Assembly: GCA_947044405.1 (NCBI GenBank) | Contig: CAMRHE010000157.1 | Span: 124,001-188,000 of the forward strand | Direction: 5' to 3' | Length of the DNA stretch: 64,000 bases | Source of the DNA: Leptodactylus fallax | Lineage: Eukaryota; Chordata; Amphibia; Anura; Leptodactylidae | Shown here: one piece after another, positions 1-11,935 of the stretch | Layout: each line of letters starts with the position of its first letter | Numbering within the stretch: the stretch's first letter is position 1 | Program-made: the position numbers and the translations under genes | The notes under the pieces: model-generated | Database searches by the model: none | The model's input: only the letters and a program-made list of their open reading frames with translations | Told to the model about the DNA's origin: nothing

Positions 1-205
1 TGGAGAATCCATCACTCCATTACAGAAACTGCTGAAAAATCGGCACAGAGAACTTTCAGTTTCAAAATGGCAGAAACCTGACGGACCCCATTATAGTCAA
101 AGGGGTCCACCGGTTCTGTGTGTAAACGCTGTTTTAGCGGTCTGGCTCACCCACCGGACCCAAACTATGGAGAGACAGCGCTGGTGTGAACCTAGTGTAA
201 CTTTT
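1..205. repeat. Degenerate interspersed repeat, cut by the left edge
   Basis: The segment resembles about 13.97-14.24 kb: both have a stretch on 'acagatcccattatagtc', then 'tgtgtgtaa', 'gttttagc' and 'tgtgaacct' in the same order. No coding potential is visible. Calling it a mobile-element relic is an inference from its recurrence. Confidence 0.5.
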
Positions 206-960
206 CTCTTGGTAGCTGGAATGCTAGGTACATTTTTAAGTAAATAAACATTACAGCAATGCTCAGTCCATACACAATCTAACCACTCTTTTCCCCATCC
301 TGTATAATCTATAAGAGACCCACACATTATACAAAAAGCTTCTCCACTGTATCCTAGGACTTTTGTGTCAGTATGTAATTTCTATCAAAAAGGAGGGAGG
401 CTAAGATGCATTGAGTGTAAATATTGTTCTTAGATAAATATATTAAATATATTATTAATAATTTATTGCACATTTTCCCTCCATTCCAGACCAGTAAGGC
501 TATAAAATAGAATCATAATGACTCAAGTGTCTAAAACATCTCTGAATCTTTAATTTTAAAGATTTATTTTTATGTCTTTGTTTCATGTGTTAAAACAAAG
601 CAGAAAATCCCATTCATTTTATTTCGATATTATGTAACTGAGCAATATAAGATTAAAGTGTTAAAAAGTTCAAAAATGAGATGACAGCCAGAAAACACAG
701 CACTGTATGATGCTCAGTCTTAAGGTGTCACATATAACATGTTTTGTTGTTTGCTAACACATTCATGCAGATACTGATCGCATATGTGAATAAAAATAAA
801 GCTAAACAATAATGAAAAGAAACAAAATACTCAAGCACTTTGCTTTTTTAATACATGTATTATTACCTAAATGTTAGCATGCTAACAATAGACCTTAAAG
901 CTTTGGGTGTTTGCAAGATATATGTATGTGGCATTTACATACAAACTGTCAAGAAGTGTA
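206..960. other. AT-rich spacer
   Basis: I see no gene, tandem repeat or recognisable element in this AT-rich stretch. Confidence 0.5.
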
Positions 961-1300
961 ATAGGATCTATTTACAGGGATGTTTTCCCCCTGATAAAGG
1001 TGTTATGAATAAAGATAGAGGATAAATATCTAATTGATGAGGGTCTGACCACTGAAACCCCCATTGTGTATGGTGTGCTGGACATGATTCATCCATGCTC
1101 TCAGTCGCTACATTGGGAGCATGGAGATAGCTGAAGTACAGTGCTTCCATTGAAGTGAATGGGTTCATGTATGTATCTTGTCCACCAAGTGACACATCTA
1201 GATACAGCCTGAATGCACAATGGTGGTAAAACACCCTTATTGTATGGATAGAGGATAAATATTATTTGTGCCATAACCCCTTTAAAAGGCTCTTTAAATG
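961..1300. repeat. Degenerate interspersed repeat
   Basis: The phrase 'gatagaggataaatat' occurs at both ends (about 1012 and 1247), and the block ends in 'acccctttaaaa'. Its wording (a 'gaccactgaaacccccat' core, 'gaagtgaatggg') resembles a common frog-type repeat. The assignment is from memory of such repeats, not from a search. Confidence 0.35.
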
Positions 1301-2720
1301 CATATGCTGTAGACTCCTGTAGACAGTCATTGCTTTCCTTTCTTTCTGTGAAAGAACAATGGAGTAGATTTATCAATGTATTTATTCTAGTTATCTGAAA
1401 GAAGTGAATTAATAATATGTTGCTCAGTATTAATATAGGGCTATATTTATGAATGATGCTTTTTTACACACTTAGCAGAAAGCAACACCCTATGCCATAC
1501 AGTATACATCAGGGGAGCGCATGTTGTATTGATTATTATGGTGCATGTTGCACTATAGGTGACATTGGCGCACAGAGTTTATACATTTCCAGAATGGATC
1601 TTGTTTATCACATCTGTCTAGTAAAAATTTTTTTTTTTGCCAATTGTAACCAATTATAATTCAGGTTTTTTTTTTTTGTTTTTTTTTAATTAAACTGCTG
1701 GGGAAAGCTGCGCTGAGCTTCTTATGGGTCAATTTATCTTTTAGACATTTTTTATAATTGAGGCTTACTTTTTCATGACTGAGAAAGACCTTGTGAGGAG
1801 TCATAGCACCATGGTATCACATTTAGTGAATAAATCTGCAAAACTTTTTTGTGAAGAGGTCAGTGAGCTGTTCCTTCCAATTTTTGAACTGTTTTAAGGA
1901 GTTAATCTATCCTAGTAGTAACATGTATACAATCCTTTAAGTTGAGTGTTTGCAACGCCCTCACTTTTTTGCTATTCTGGGCATTGCTCAATCCTTTATA
2001 TTATAGGTAATAATGGAGCCCCAAAGGCCAAATTGATAATGTGGTTTACAAGGTTCCATTGGGGTGTTCTGGATAAAATAGCACTGTACCACTTTATTTT
2101 ATTTTTCCTGGCAAATCTGGTGAAATGTGATCTTCTACAGATATAGACAGAGCATTCATAAGGGGTCCCACAGCAAAGATAAAAGTTTGGTCGCTATGAA
2201 TTGCTGACTGACACCACCACAGTCCTAAGACAGAAGGTTCTAGTACACTATTTTATGCTGCTTTCTTTACTAGTAATATCTATGGAGACCACAGCAGTTA
2301 GCTTCATGTTGGATGATGTCATGTGTAGACACAATATAGTGGCTAACTATAAGCACCATAGATAATGCCTAAATAACAGTTATACTATAAAATGCCTAAA
2401 TAATAGCAACCGCAATTACATGATAGCGTGATACGTACAATAATCGAATCACTACAGTACTATACAACGTCAAAATAAGACTGAAATACAACTAATTTAT
2501 AGATTTGTAATTAAAACTGGGAAAGACCAAAGCAGAGGAATAATATACAGTAAGTCATATCTCTGTTCCTATATACTGGCATACCTCCATAATCCTGTCC
2601 CGTGTGAACTTTATCATAAGCTGGAACAATAGATGGATCTTACTATTACATAAATAACACTGTAAATGCTAGGGTTTCAAGCTTGTAGGGTTTATATCAC
2701 TAATATCAAACACAATTTTA
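1301..2720. other. Upstream spacer of the first olfactory receptor
   Basis: No coding region is recognised. The stretch probably holds the non-coding 5' exon(s) and promoter of the receptor at 2736, but I cannot place them. Confidence 0.4.
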
Positions 2721-2727
2721 CTTCCAG
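2721..2727 (+). promoter_or_regulatory. Probable 3' splice site in the 5' UTR of olfactory receptor 1
   Basis: The motif 'cttccag' follows 'cacaatttta' and ends 8 nt before the ATG. Equivalent acceptors precede the other three receptors (ends at 12488, 26865 and 37798), so the four genes share a gene structure. Confidence 0.6.
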
Positions 2728-2735
2728 ACCCCATA

Positions 2736-3671
2736 ATGGTCACATGGAATATCACCACGGTGGACAAGTTCATCCTTCTGGGGCTGACCAGCAGGCAGGA
2801 CCTGCAGGTATTGCTATTTATTGTATTTCTTACCTGTTACATTGTTTCTATGATTGGTAATATAGTAATAATTTGGATCAGTTACATGAACCCCCGACTC
2901 CATACTCCAATGTACTTCTTTTTGAGAAATCTCTCTTTCTTGGACATCTGCTATACTTCAAGTGTAGTTCCTAAAATGCTCATAAACTTCTTATCGGTAG
3001 AAAAATCTATTTCTTTCAATGCTTGTTTTACCCAGCTGTTCATTCATCTTTCTCTAGGAGGCACTGAGTGTATTTTGTTGTTGGCAATGGCCTATGACCG
3101 CTATGTGGCTATATGCAGCCCCTTACACTACACTAATATCATGCATCCTATTCTGTGCATTAAGATGGCAACAGCATCTTGGCTTGGAGGCTTAATAGAC
3201 TCAGTAATACACACAGTGTATACCTTACAGTTACCTTTCTGCAGCATAAATGAAGTGAACCATTTTTTCTGTGAAACGCCCTCACTGCTAGAGCTGGCTT
3301 GTGCAGATACATCTCTTAATAAGACTGTGATTTTCATCTGTGCCATAGTGGTAGCTTTTGCCCCATTTTTTTTTATTCTTATTACATATATCAATATAAT
3401 TTCCAGCATAATGAAGATTCGTACAACTACAGGACGGAAAAAAGCCTTTTCCACTTGTGCTTCACATGTTCTTGTGGTTACATTATTTTATGGTACCATT
3501 TTCTTTATATATTTGAGACCCGGAACTGTTCATGTCACTAACCAAGACAAAATGGCCACCTTGTTCTACAGTGTTATAACCCCAATGCTAAATCCATTGA
3601 TCTACACTTTGAGAAACAAAGATGTAAAATTAGCGCTGAAGGAAACCATAAGAAAGAAAACTGCATTATAA
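2736..3671 (+). CDS. Class II olfactory receptor 1 (311 aa, intact)
   Basis: This is an odorant-binding seven-helix GPCR of the kind that signals through Golf in olfactory neurons. One uninterrupted coding exon of usual length (about 310 aa) is seen. There is an N-glycosylation site NIT at residues 5-7. TM1 carries GN at 41-42, PMYFFLRNLSFLD lies at 58-70 (TM2), and MAYDRYVAIC at 118-127 (end of TM3). Conserved cysteines include C97 and C179. KAFSTCASH lies at 236-244 (TM6) and PMLNPLIYTLRN at 283-294 (TM7). The chosen ATG gives the standard short extracellular N-terminus. A splice-acceptor-like 'cttccag' ends 8 nt before the ATG, fitting the usual intron in the 5' UTR of olfactory receptors. 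It is the first of four same-strand paralogues. The OR subfamily and ligand cannot be assigned. A short C-terminal tail ending KKTAL is normal. Confidence 0.95.
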   Translation: MVTWNITTVDKFILLGLTSRQDLQVLLFIVFLTCYIVSMIGNIVIIWISYMNPRLHTPMYFFLRNLSFLDICYTSSVVPKMLINFLSVEKSISFNACFTQLFIHLSLGGTECILLLAMAYDRYVAICSPLHYTNIMHPILCIKMATASWLGGLIDSVIHTVYTLQLPFCSINEVNHFFCETPSLLELACADTSLNKTVIFICAIVVAFAPFFFILITYINIISSIMKIRTTTGRKKAFSTCASHVLVVTLFYGTIFFIYLRPGTVHVTNQDKMATLFYSVITPMLNPLIYTLRNKDVKLALKETIRKKTAL

Positions 3672-3837
3672 GACATCTGACTTTACTTTGGTCTCATCAA
3701 ATCAACATGTAGCGAAAAATGTCCTCAACATTATCATTATTCCATTCCCTCCTGATCACCTTCTACATAGTGCAGCAGCTCCATTCAAGGTCTATGTGAT
3801 AGATGAAGTTAGCCAATCTCTGTCACATCTATAGCTA

Positions 3838-4335
3838 CAGTGGCTTGCAAAAGTATTCATACCCCTTGAACTTTTTCACATTTTGTCACCTTACAACCAC
3901 AAACGTAAATGTATTTTGTTGAAAATTTAAGTGATAGACCAACACAAAGTAGCAAATAATTGTGAAGTGGAAGGAAAATGATACATGGTTTTCACAATTT
4001 TAATCAAATAAAAATCTGAAAAGTGTGACGTGCAAATGTATTCAGCCCCCTATATCAATACTTTGTAGAGCCACCTAGTCTTTTGGGGTATGTCTCTACA
4101 AGCTTTGCACATCTAGAGACTGAGATTTTTGCCCATTTTTCATTGCAAAATAGCTCAGGCTCAGCCAGAATGGATGGAGAGCGTCTGTGAACAGCAATTT
4201 TCATGTCTTGCCACAGATGCTCGATGGGATTTAGGTCTGGACTTTCACTCGGCCATTTTAACACATGAATATTCTTTGATCTAATCCATTCCACTGTAGC
4301 TCTGGTTGTATGTTTAGGGTCATTGTCTTCTGGGA
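3838..4335 (-). mobile_element. Truncated Tc1/mariner element, 3' part only
   Basis: It starts with a Tc1-type terminal repeat ('cagtggcttgcaaaagtatt') and continues into minus-strand transposase sequence. That sequence includes [19 protein letters not shown], which contains the third catalytic residue (E). Homology stops near 4335 at 'cattgtcttctgggaagg', where unrelated repeat sequence starts, so the 5' two thirds and the other terminal repeat are missing. It is inactive. Confidence 0.85.
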
Positions 4336-4605
4336 AGGTGGAATGGAACTGGAAGGTGGAATGGAACAGGAAGCAGACATCTCTGTTCTCTGTGTATCAA
4401 ATGAATGGGAGCTGAACTGCAGTACCAGGTATGGCCACTATGCAGAGAACAGAGCTGTCTGTTTCCATCTCCTTTCTCTGTGTATCACTTTCTGGGAACT
4501 GTTGATTGGTGGGGGTGCCAGATGTCGTATCCTCACCAATCTGATAATAATAACCTATTCTTAGTATAGGTCATTAATATTATTACCCTGGAAAACCCTT
4601 TTAAG
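4336..4605. repeat. Repeat-like segment abutting the truncated Tc1
   Basis: It contains the near-duplicated phrase 'ggtggaatggaac', a pair of 'gcagagaacagag'/'ctctgttctctgtg' inverted words, and an end reading 'aaaacccttttaagtta'. This looks like a MITE relic joined to the Tc1 fragment; the family is unknown. Confidence 0.35.
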
Positions 4606-5324
4606 TTAATTCAAATCCTATAAAATGCCTAAGGTGTATGTCTACATTAAAATTAATTATTCAGAATTAGAAAAAAGAATCTGCCTTGTTTTTCCAGAAC
4701 AGTGCCACAAGGGCTAACTCTGATACTGCACATCAGCTACATTGACTTTGTAAATTTGTAAAATTGCAATACCAAACACAGTCCAGGTACAAATGTCGCA
4801 CTGTGTCTGGAAACAAAGCAGAGACTTATTTCTAATCCTGGAAACCTCTTTAAGGTCCTTTAACGTGGAACAATGTGTATACCACTAGTGAACGATCAGT
4901 GGCTAGAAAATAATATCTGAGAATTGGATGAATATCTACAGTATATCCTAACAATCCTCATAGCGGAACTGCAATACTAGAGACTGAAAAGGGACATTTT
5001 CTATGCAGCATTACCTATTGTGAATTTCAATATGGGCAATATTTGAGAACCATGTGGCCAGTATGGCAGCAATATTAATGAAGATCAATGACAAATGAAA
5101 GTTTAATTGTTCTTCATTGACCATTGATCAACACATTTGGGCCTGTAGATAGGAACATTGATTTCTGATTACCACTGAGGACAAAGATAGCTGGCAATAT
5201 ACTATGTGTACAGGGTTATAGAGTGCTGAAACTATTTCAGAGGGTCACTAAATTTATACTTGGCATCTGATGAAAGTGAATCTTTTAAAAACATATGTCA
5301 TTCCCAGGGATATATAGATAGTTG
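4606..5324. other. Spacer
   Basis: No gene or clear element is recognised in this AT-rich stretch. Confidence 0.4.

Positions 5325-5373
<49 letters not shown>
5325..5373 (+). repeat. (GATA)n microsatellite
   Basis: About twelve uninterrupted copies of GATA are seen. Reading frames across it give Tyr-Leu-Ser-Ile repeats on the minus strand, which are spurious. Confidence 0.97.
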
Positions 5374-5374
<1 letters not shown>

Positions 5375-7090
5375 GTAGATAAAGGGCAGGCAATTTTGAC
5401 AACTTTGTGTAAGTAATCCAGAATGAAGTGACTACTTACAGACAACATTAAATTCAGTTGCAGAACATGTGTAGATAAAATGTTTAACATTAATGTCTCT
5501 TTAAATAAAGGAAATGTATAATAAAAGTATTTAGATTAGGTTTTCATTAAAAAAAATTTTTAAATATTGATGTTTTTATGTAACTTGTCATAGAACAAAA
5601 CAAACGTTTTTACACTAAGCACTAAACACATATGATGGTCTACATTGAAACAATTTTTGCTGATACCATTGAGTATGTAGAGCTTGCCTTAGGGATGTGT
5701 AACCTGTGTAATAACATAGGATGCATGACCTGTCTGTATCACTATCTCTAAGAACCTGGGTCACACAAACTCCCACTTAATGCCCAAACCTATGGAAACA
5801 CAAATGCCCAAAATGCAGTTTTATATACTGGTTTATTTATTCACAATTTGGTTATTATTAGGCAACTGTCTGTCAATATTATTTGTACACTCACAATATA
5901 AAAAGTAAAAGCCACTATTGCATTCACAAAGGCTCAATCTTTAAGTAGATACAAATTTACTTTCAGCAAATACAAAAATATAGCAAGTAGCCTGGGGCTA
6001 TTAACACATTGTATTAGTGTATGAGTGTATTATACCTCCCTACTGTCCTGGATTCAGGGGGACTGTCCTGGTTTCCAGATGGTGGGAGGTATGTTCTCCA
6101 GATGCAGGTGAGTTAAGTACATGGGTGAAGCCGTCCGCTTCCTGCCTCACTATTCACCTCTGTCTCTGCTCCTGGCAGTTTCAAAGTAGGCAGGGATGAT
6201 GTGGTAATGTCATTACATCGTGCCTGCTGCTCTTGAGGTGTCAGCATCAGTGACCACAGTGGACTGGTCAGAATAGGTGAAGGTGAGTATTAGATGTTTT
6301 TTTTTTTCTTTGTGCACTGTAGTGTGGGGGCATCAGAAGGGAACAATATATACAGTGGGGCCATATACTGGGGGCCATCATAATGTGGGAGTTACATTAG
6401 GAAGGGCATTATTCTGTGGGAACACATTAACAGGGACATTATACTGTATGGGAACAAGAAGGTGCATGATACTATGTTGGGGTCACTAAACGGGTATTAT
6501 ATTGTGTGGAGGCACAAATGGTTGGGAATGGGGAGAGATAATATGGGCATGAGCAGGGCTGAAGACAGGGCTTACAATACCTTAATTCACTACTACTGTT
6601 TTTGTCCCTCTTTCAGTTCTTTTAAAGTTGGGAATTATGCCTTACAGGGTAACATCTAAGCCAGCCAGCCCTGAGACGGACTCATTCTATAAATGTAGCT
6701 CCCTTGTTAGTGTCGAAGTGTAGATTGGAACCGAGAGAGCAGGGCATGGGGATTTAATAACAGTAACACTATAAAACCAAATTAGGCTCTCTTTGCTTCT
6801 ATCACTCTCAGATCTCTGGGGGAGGACAGTAATACATCACTTCCCAGAGACTGCAATATTCTATGCCATTTCTCTGTCAGATACCCCCCACTCACTGCAG
6901 CTGCCATAAAGCACAAATCCTACTTTACAGACAATACAGGAAGGAAGTGTGTGCCCTGAATCTAAACAATACCCTGAAAGAGTAAACCATAAATCGCTAC
7001 AGTAATACAAAGAAAATAAACATGATGATTTATCAAGATCAGCATTTATAGTGCTGGTTATCACATTTACTGTGTTGCCGGAGGATGTAT
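5374..7090. other. Spacer without a recognised gene
   Basis: The segment 6300-6560 has loosely repeated words ('attatactgtg', 'gggaacac', 'gggcattat') and may be a decayed minisatellite related in style to the 31-bp arrays at 19-22 kb. Nothing else is identified. Confidence 0.4.
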
Positions 7091-7345
7091 TTAAAGGGAT
7101 GTCCAGTTTCGGACCAATATTAAGAGACGAATGTTATTTGTATTATAAAAAGTGGTACAATCTTCCAATATACTTTCTGTATCAATTCCTCACAGGTTTT
7201 CTAGATCTCTGCCTGCTGCCATTCATTCTGCTTTTTTCAAGTGGATACAAATCAGTCCATGGTCATGTGATATACAGTCCATGGTCATGTGATGACACAC
7301 AGGTGCACCTGTGTGTTCCTCACATGACCATGGACTTTTTTTAAT
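7091..7345. repeat. Interspersed repeat with a strong terminal hairpin
   Basis: It begins TTAAAGGGATGTCC. Near its end there is a direct duplication of 'agtccatggtcatgtga' and a hairpin with arms 7278-7304 and 7307-7334 that pair almost perfectly around 'gc'. The wording matches a repeat type I associate with frog genomes; there was no search to confirm this. Confidence 0.6.
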
Positions 7346-8390
7346 GTCAGAACACTGGCGTAGGGAGATAATAAATCTTCTCCACTATTTCTTTTCTACA
7401 GACTAAGTAAACCAATATGAAATGCATGAGAAATTTCCATTAAAGGAATCCTATCTCAGGAGGTACTAAGGTTACCTGAAGTGTCTTTTTTACACCTCAA
7501 GGTCTCTTAAAGATGAAATAACAGTGCAGTCATACTGTACATAATTGACAAATACCACAAATAGCACTTGCCACCTGTAAGATTCTGAAGAATGTCAATG
7601 TCAAACAGATAGTCAAGAATCAAAACAATGTTGTGGTGACATAAGGCATTACAAAAACTGTCATCTTCCTGTTTAGAGCATGTCCTTGCCTATTGTAGCA
7701 GTTACCACTATAGCCAGTGATTGACCGCAGTGGTCTCTTGACACAAAGAAAACAGTCATGTGCTGACATCAGGAGGGATCAGCAATAGAAGGGAGCAGGC
7801 AACTGCTTCTGGGCCAGGAGGACCTTGAAAAGGTGAATTGACTTTTATTCCGCACTACTATTTACAGCAAAGGGGAAGCTTTTTAAATGAGTTAGAGAAC
7901 CCCTTTAAGAAAAATAGAACCCTTGCTCTGTTGCACAATGCTTTCTCCTGAGCAGGGCAAGCATATGCATTAGGTTTCTCTCCATGGTAATTTAGGCTAG
8001 GGCTTTGGCTGCATGACAAAAGATGACTGTGTCGCCCTGTGATTCCTTCACTAATGTTGGTGATTGGAATTACACTGTGATCCCTAGTGTTTTATGACCA
8101 CCACTTCTAGTCACAAAAATGTTGAGCAGTGTTTGGCTGGAAGTAACTGTAGCAATTTTTATTGCTTATTGTGTACACCTTTTGTGTGAAGCTAGTAACG
8201 TACAGAGATCTGAGTGTGGCAGGAAAGCTGCATACAGAAGTGCCTTTTAAAATTCCCACTCTCTGCTGATTTATTCCAGTCTACACAGCAAAGCTTACAA
8301 GTGAGATGCAGAAACAGGAAATGTCAGTTCACTGTGTCGGCTGTAGAGTCCAGTGTGAAAACTGCAATATTTCAGTATTTGTATATGGAT
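7346..8390. other. Spacer
   Basis: No coding sequence is recognised. Scraps ending 'cccctttaag' (about 7900) suggest decayed MITE ends. Confidence 0.4.
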
Positions 8391-8391
8391 A

Positions 8392-8394
<3 letters not shown>

Positions 8395-8434
<40 letters not shown>
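8395..8434. repeat. (TA)n microsatellite
   Basis: A simple TA run directly abuts the left end of the Tc1 element at 8437. TA is the Tc1 target. Confidence 0.95.
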
Positions 8435-8436
<2 letters not shown>

Positions 8437-8439
<3 letters not shown>

Positions 8440-10030
8440 TACAGACCAAAGGTTTGGACACACCTTCTCATTCCAAGAGTTTTCTGTATTTTCATGACTA
8501 TAAAAATTGTAGATTCACACTGAAGGCATCAAAACTATGAATTAACACATGTGGAATTATATACTTAACAAAAAAGTGTGAAACAACTGAAAATATGTCT
8601 TATATTCTAGGTTCTTCAAAGTAGCCACCTTTTGCTTTGATTACTGCTTTGCACACTCTTGGCATTCTCTTGATGAGCTTCAAGAGGTAGTCACCTGAAA
8701 TGGTTTTCACTTCACAGGTGTGCCCTGTCAGGTTTAATAAGTGGGATTTCTTGCCTTATAAATGGGGTTGGGAACATCAGTTGTGTTGTTCAGAAGTCAG
8801 GTGGATACACAGCTGATAGTCCTACTGAATGGAGTGTTAGAATTTGTATTATGGCAAGAAAAAAGCAGCTAAGTAAAGAAAAACGAGTGGCCATCATTAC
8901 TTTAAGAAATGAAGGTCAGTCAGTCCGAAAAATTGGGAAATCTTTGAAAGTGTCCCCAAGTGGCTCACATGAGGACCGCCCCAGGAAAGGAAGACCAAGA
9001 GTCACCTCTGCTGTGGAGGATAAGTTCATCCGAGTCACCAGCCTCAGAAATCGCAGGTTAACAGCAGCTCAGATTAGAGACCAGGTCAATGCCACACAGA
9101 GTTCTAGCAGCAGACACATCTCTACAACAACTGTTAAGAGGAGACTGTGTGCAGCAGGCCTTCATGGTAAAATAGCTGCTAGGAAACCACTGCTAAGGAC
9201 AGGCAACAAGCAGAAGAGACTTGTTTGGGCTAAAGAACACAAGGAATGGACATTAGACCTGTGGAAATCTGTGCTTTGGTCTGATGAGTCCAAATTTGAG
9301 ATCTTTGGTTCCAACCACCATGTCTTTGTGCGACGCAGAAAAGGTGAACGAATGGACTCTACATGCCTGGTTCCCACCGTGAAGCATGGAGGAGGAGGTG
9401 TGATGGTGTAGGGGTGCTTTGCTGGTGACACTGTTGGGGATTTATTCAAAATTGAAGGAATACTGAACCAGCATGGTTACCACAGCATCTTGCAGCGGCA
9501 TGCTATTCCATCCGGTTTGCGTTTAGTTGGACCATCATTTATTTTTCAACAGGACAATGACCCCAAACACACCTCCAGACTGTGTAAGGGCTATTTGACC
9601 AAGAAGGAGAGTGATGGGGTGCTACGCCAGATGACCTGGCCTCCACAGTCACCAGACCTGAACCCAATCGAGATGGTTTGGGGTGAGCTGGACCGCAGAG
9701 TGAAGGCAAAAGGGTCAACAAGTGCTAAGCATCTCTGGGAACTCCTTCAAGACTGTTGGAAGACCATTTCAGGTGACTACCTCTTGAAGCTCATCAAGAG
9801 AATGCCAAGAGTGTGCAAAGCAGTAATCAAAGCAAAAGGTGGCTACTTTGAAGAACCTAGAATATAAGACATATTTTCAGTTGTTTCACACTTTTTTGTT
9901 AAGTATATAATTCCACATGTGTTAATTCATAGTTTTGATGCCTTCAGTGTGAATCTACAATTTTTATAGTTATGAAAATACAGAAAACTCTTGGAATGAG
10001 AAGGTGTGTCCAAACTTTTGGTCTGTACTG
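8437..10030 (+). mobile_element. Tc1-type DD38E element, defective copy
   Basis: The ends are CAGTACAGACC... and ...GGTCTGTACTG, followed by TA. The terminal inverted repeats are unusually long, about 268 bp (8437-8705 with 9764-10030). The right arm contains the last 34 codons or so of the transposase, so the left arm carries an antisense copy of the gene's 3' end. A near-identical sister element lies at 48585-50209 in the opposite orientation. This copy is broken (see the pseudogene at 8851). Confidence 0.95.
8851..9867 (+). pseudogene. Tc1-type DD38E transposase, in-frame deletion plus one stop
   Basis: The product would be a cut-and-paste transposase: N-terminal paired-like helix-turn-helix DNA binding, then an RNaseH-fold catalytic domain. 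Compared with the intact sister at 48747-49796, this copy lacks 12 codons just after KVSPS, removing part of the DNA-binding region. A TGG to TAG change at 9409-9411 (VMVWGC becomes VMV-stop) separates it into two open halves in the same frame. The second half still has QQDNDPKH and SPDLNPIE with the DD38E spacing. Both lesions should abolish activity. Otherwise it stays close to the sister copy, so inactivation is recent or happened on insertion. Confidence 0.93.
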
Positions 10031-10041
10031 TATATATACAC

Positions 10042-10413
10042 ACAGGTGTATCTCAATAAATTAGAATATCTTTGAAATGTTTATTTCTTTCAGTAATTAA
10101 ATTAAAAAAGTGACCTCCTATATTTTTTAGATTCTTTACACACAGAGTGTTCTATTTCAAGTGTTTTATTTCTGTAAATGTTGATTATGGATTACAGGTA
10201 ATGAAAACCAAAATCTAAGAAAATTAGAATATTGTAAAAAAGTTCAGTATTGTAAATTCAGTGTGTCACCTGCCAAGGTTTCCTAAGCCTTCAAATGGTC
10301 CCTCAGTCTGGTTCAGTAGGACACACAATCATGGAAGACGCTGATTATGAATTGTATTACTGAATTACTGAAATGAATGAACGTTTCAAAGATATTCTAA
10401 TTAATTGAGATGC

Positions 10414-10418
<5 letters not shown>
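10042..10418. mobile_element. MITE derived from a Tc1-type element
   Basis: The ends 'aggtgtatctcaataaatta' and 'ttaattgagatgcacct' are inverted repeats that extend about 50 bp inward ('agaatatctttgaaa', 'cagtaat'). The flanks are TA-rich. The interior has a scrap like the start region of a Tc1 transposase ('caatcatggaagacgctga') but no open frame. It is a deletion derivative that needs transposase supplied from elsewhere. Confidence 0.8.

Positions 10419-10455
<37 letters not shown>
10419..10455. repeat. (AT)n microsatellite
   Basis: A simple dinucleotide run adjoins the right end of the MITE. Confidence 0.95.
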
Positions 10456-10459
<4 letters not shown>

Positions 10460-11640
10460 GTATATGATGCAGATATTATAGTTGGGCTTGGTAAAAAAAA
10501 CAAACAAACAAGATATAATGTACATCTTAGAACCTATGAAGTAGATCATGTCAGTAAAAATTCAATCTACCTATAAAAATATCCATTTGAAAAAAGTTTA
10601 ATGAAACAATAATAAAAAAGTTCATTTTTTATTCAAACTTTGGCATATAATCTCTTGACTCATCAGAGACAAAAAAAAATCATAGAAAGTCTTAAGGGAA
10701 TGTGAAGGATTACAAATGGTACCTGTACAAACCCTGTTCTGCTACCACTTGCATGAACATGACTGGTGAGAGGACTGCATTATGTTATGAGGCTAATATA
10801 ATTGACATGGACGTTTTACTCTGATATATTTCTGCTATAAATGAGAGAACAGAAAATGTTACTAAAGTAGAAGGTAAGGATAATTGTCTGTGTCTAGGGA
10901 GCCTTGGCTTCTGCAGCTGTTGAAGTATCACGTTCACACATATCAGAGTTACTTCTATATGGTAAGTTCACACATGGTAGATTTGTATGTATGTGGCCTT
11001 GTAGAAATCCATTCAGGTACTACATAAACAACCCCATTCAGATGTAGGAAATTGATTTTTCAGCTACAGATATTTTGGTAAAACCTGCTGTGTGTGAAAA
11101 AACTCTAAATGGGGCCATTTCTGCAGCATGTGCATGGACTTTTAGAAACCTCATTCAGATGTATAGGTTAGATTTCTGCCTATATCTACAAATTGGACAT
11201 TTCCTTTACATACAGTATCTGTTAATTTCAGATTCTTGATGGATAAATTCTTGTTCCACTAACGCTCTTAGCTTTTTTTTTGCAAAACTTCTGTTACATA
11301 TATATTATTATAGCTAAATACCATTTAATGTCATGCTAGATAAATGCTAATGTAATTCTCAAAATCCATCCAGTCCATTAAAATTATAACTGGCAATTTT
11401 AGAAAATTTAATTCTGCACTAGTCAGGAAATGTCATAGATTTTAGCTATAACATGCCAGTTTTGTAAATCTGCCATGCCCTTTTCCACTTATTGTTTCAA
11501 AAGTGATGAGTTTGGCAGAAAAGGGCAAAAATTTCACAATTTTCTTGTAAAATTGTACATAATAAATTACAAGTTTTGTCATGTTTTGTACCCCATTGTT
11601 TTTAGTTTCTGTGTAAGACTTCTTTGGCTAAGACTTCTGT
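10456..11640. other. Spacer
   Basis: No gene is recognised. The segment 10955-11200 has repeat-like wording ('gttcacaca', 'ctgtgtgtga') seen in decayed frog-type repeats. Confidence 0.35.
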
Positions 11641-11643
11641 GAA

Positions 11644-11935
11644 AGCCATCTTTGGGTACGTTCACACGGAGGAATTTGCAGTGGATTTGAGGGCGGATTC
11701 CGTCCCCATATTCGCTGCAGATTCTGCATTCCATTGTTTTCAATGGGAGGCAGAGATCGCAGCAAGACGCTGAAACAATTGAGTCCTGCTCGATATTGCC
11801 GCAGATTCTATGGCTGGAGTCTCGCTGCTGATTAGAACTATTCATCTGGGCCTAATAAGCAGCGAAAAGCCACAGTGGAATGCCTATGTCCTGCATCCCA
11901 TCACAGGTATCCCATGGGTGGAAACTAAGGCAGAA
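11644..11935. repeat. Degenerate interspersed repeat
   Basis: It begins 'gggtacgttcacacggag' and holds 'ttgttttcaatgggaggcag', much like 'gaagtcaatgggaggcagat' at about 59620. The two are probably members of one dispersed family. Confidence 0.5.

Noticed and set aside
3128..3454. Minus-strand frame in olfactory receptor 1, with counterparts in receptors 3 and 4
   Set aside because: Antisense shadow of conserved receptor sequence.
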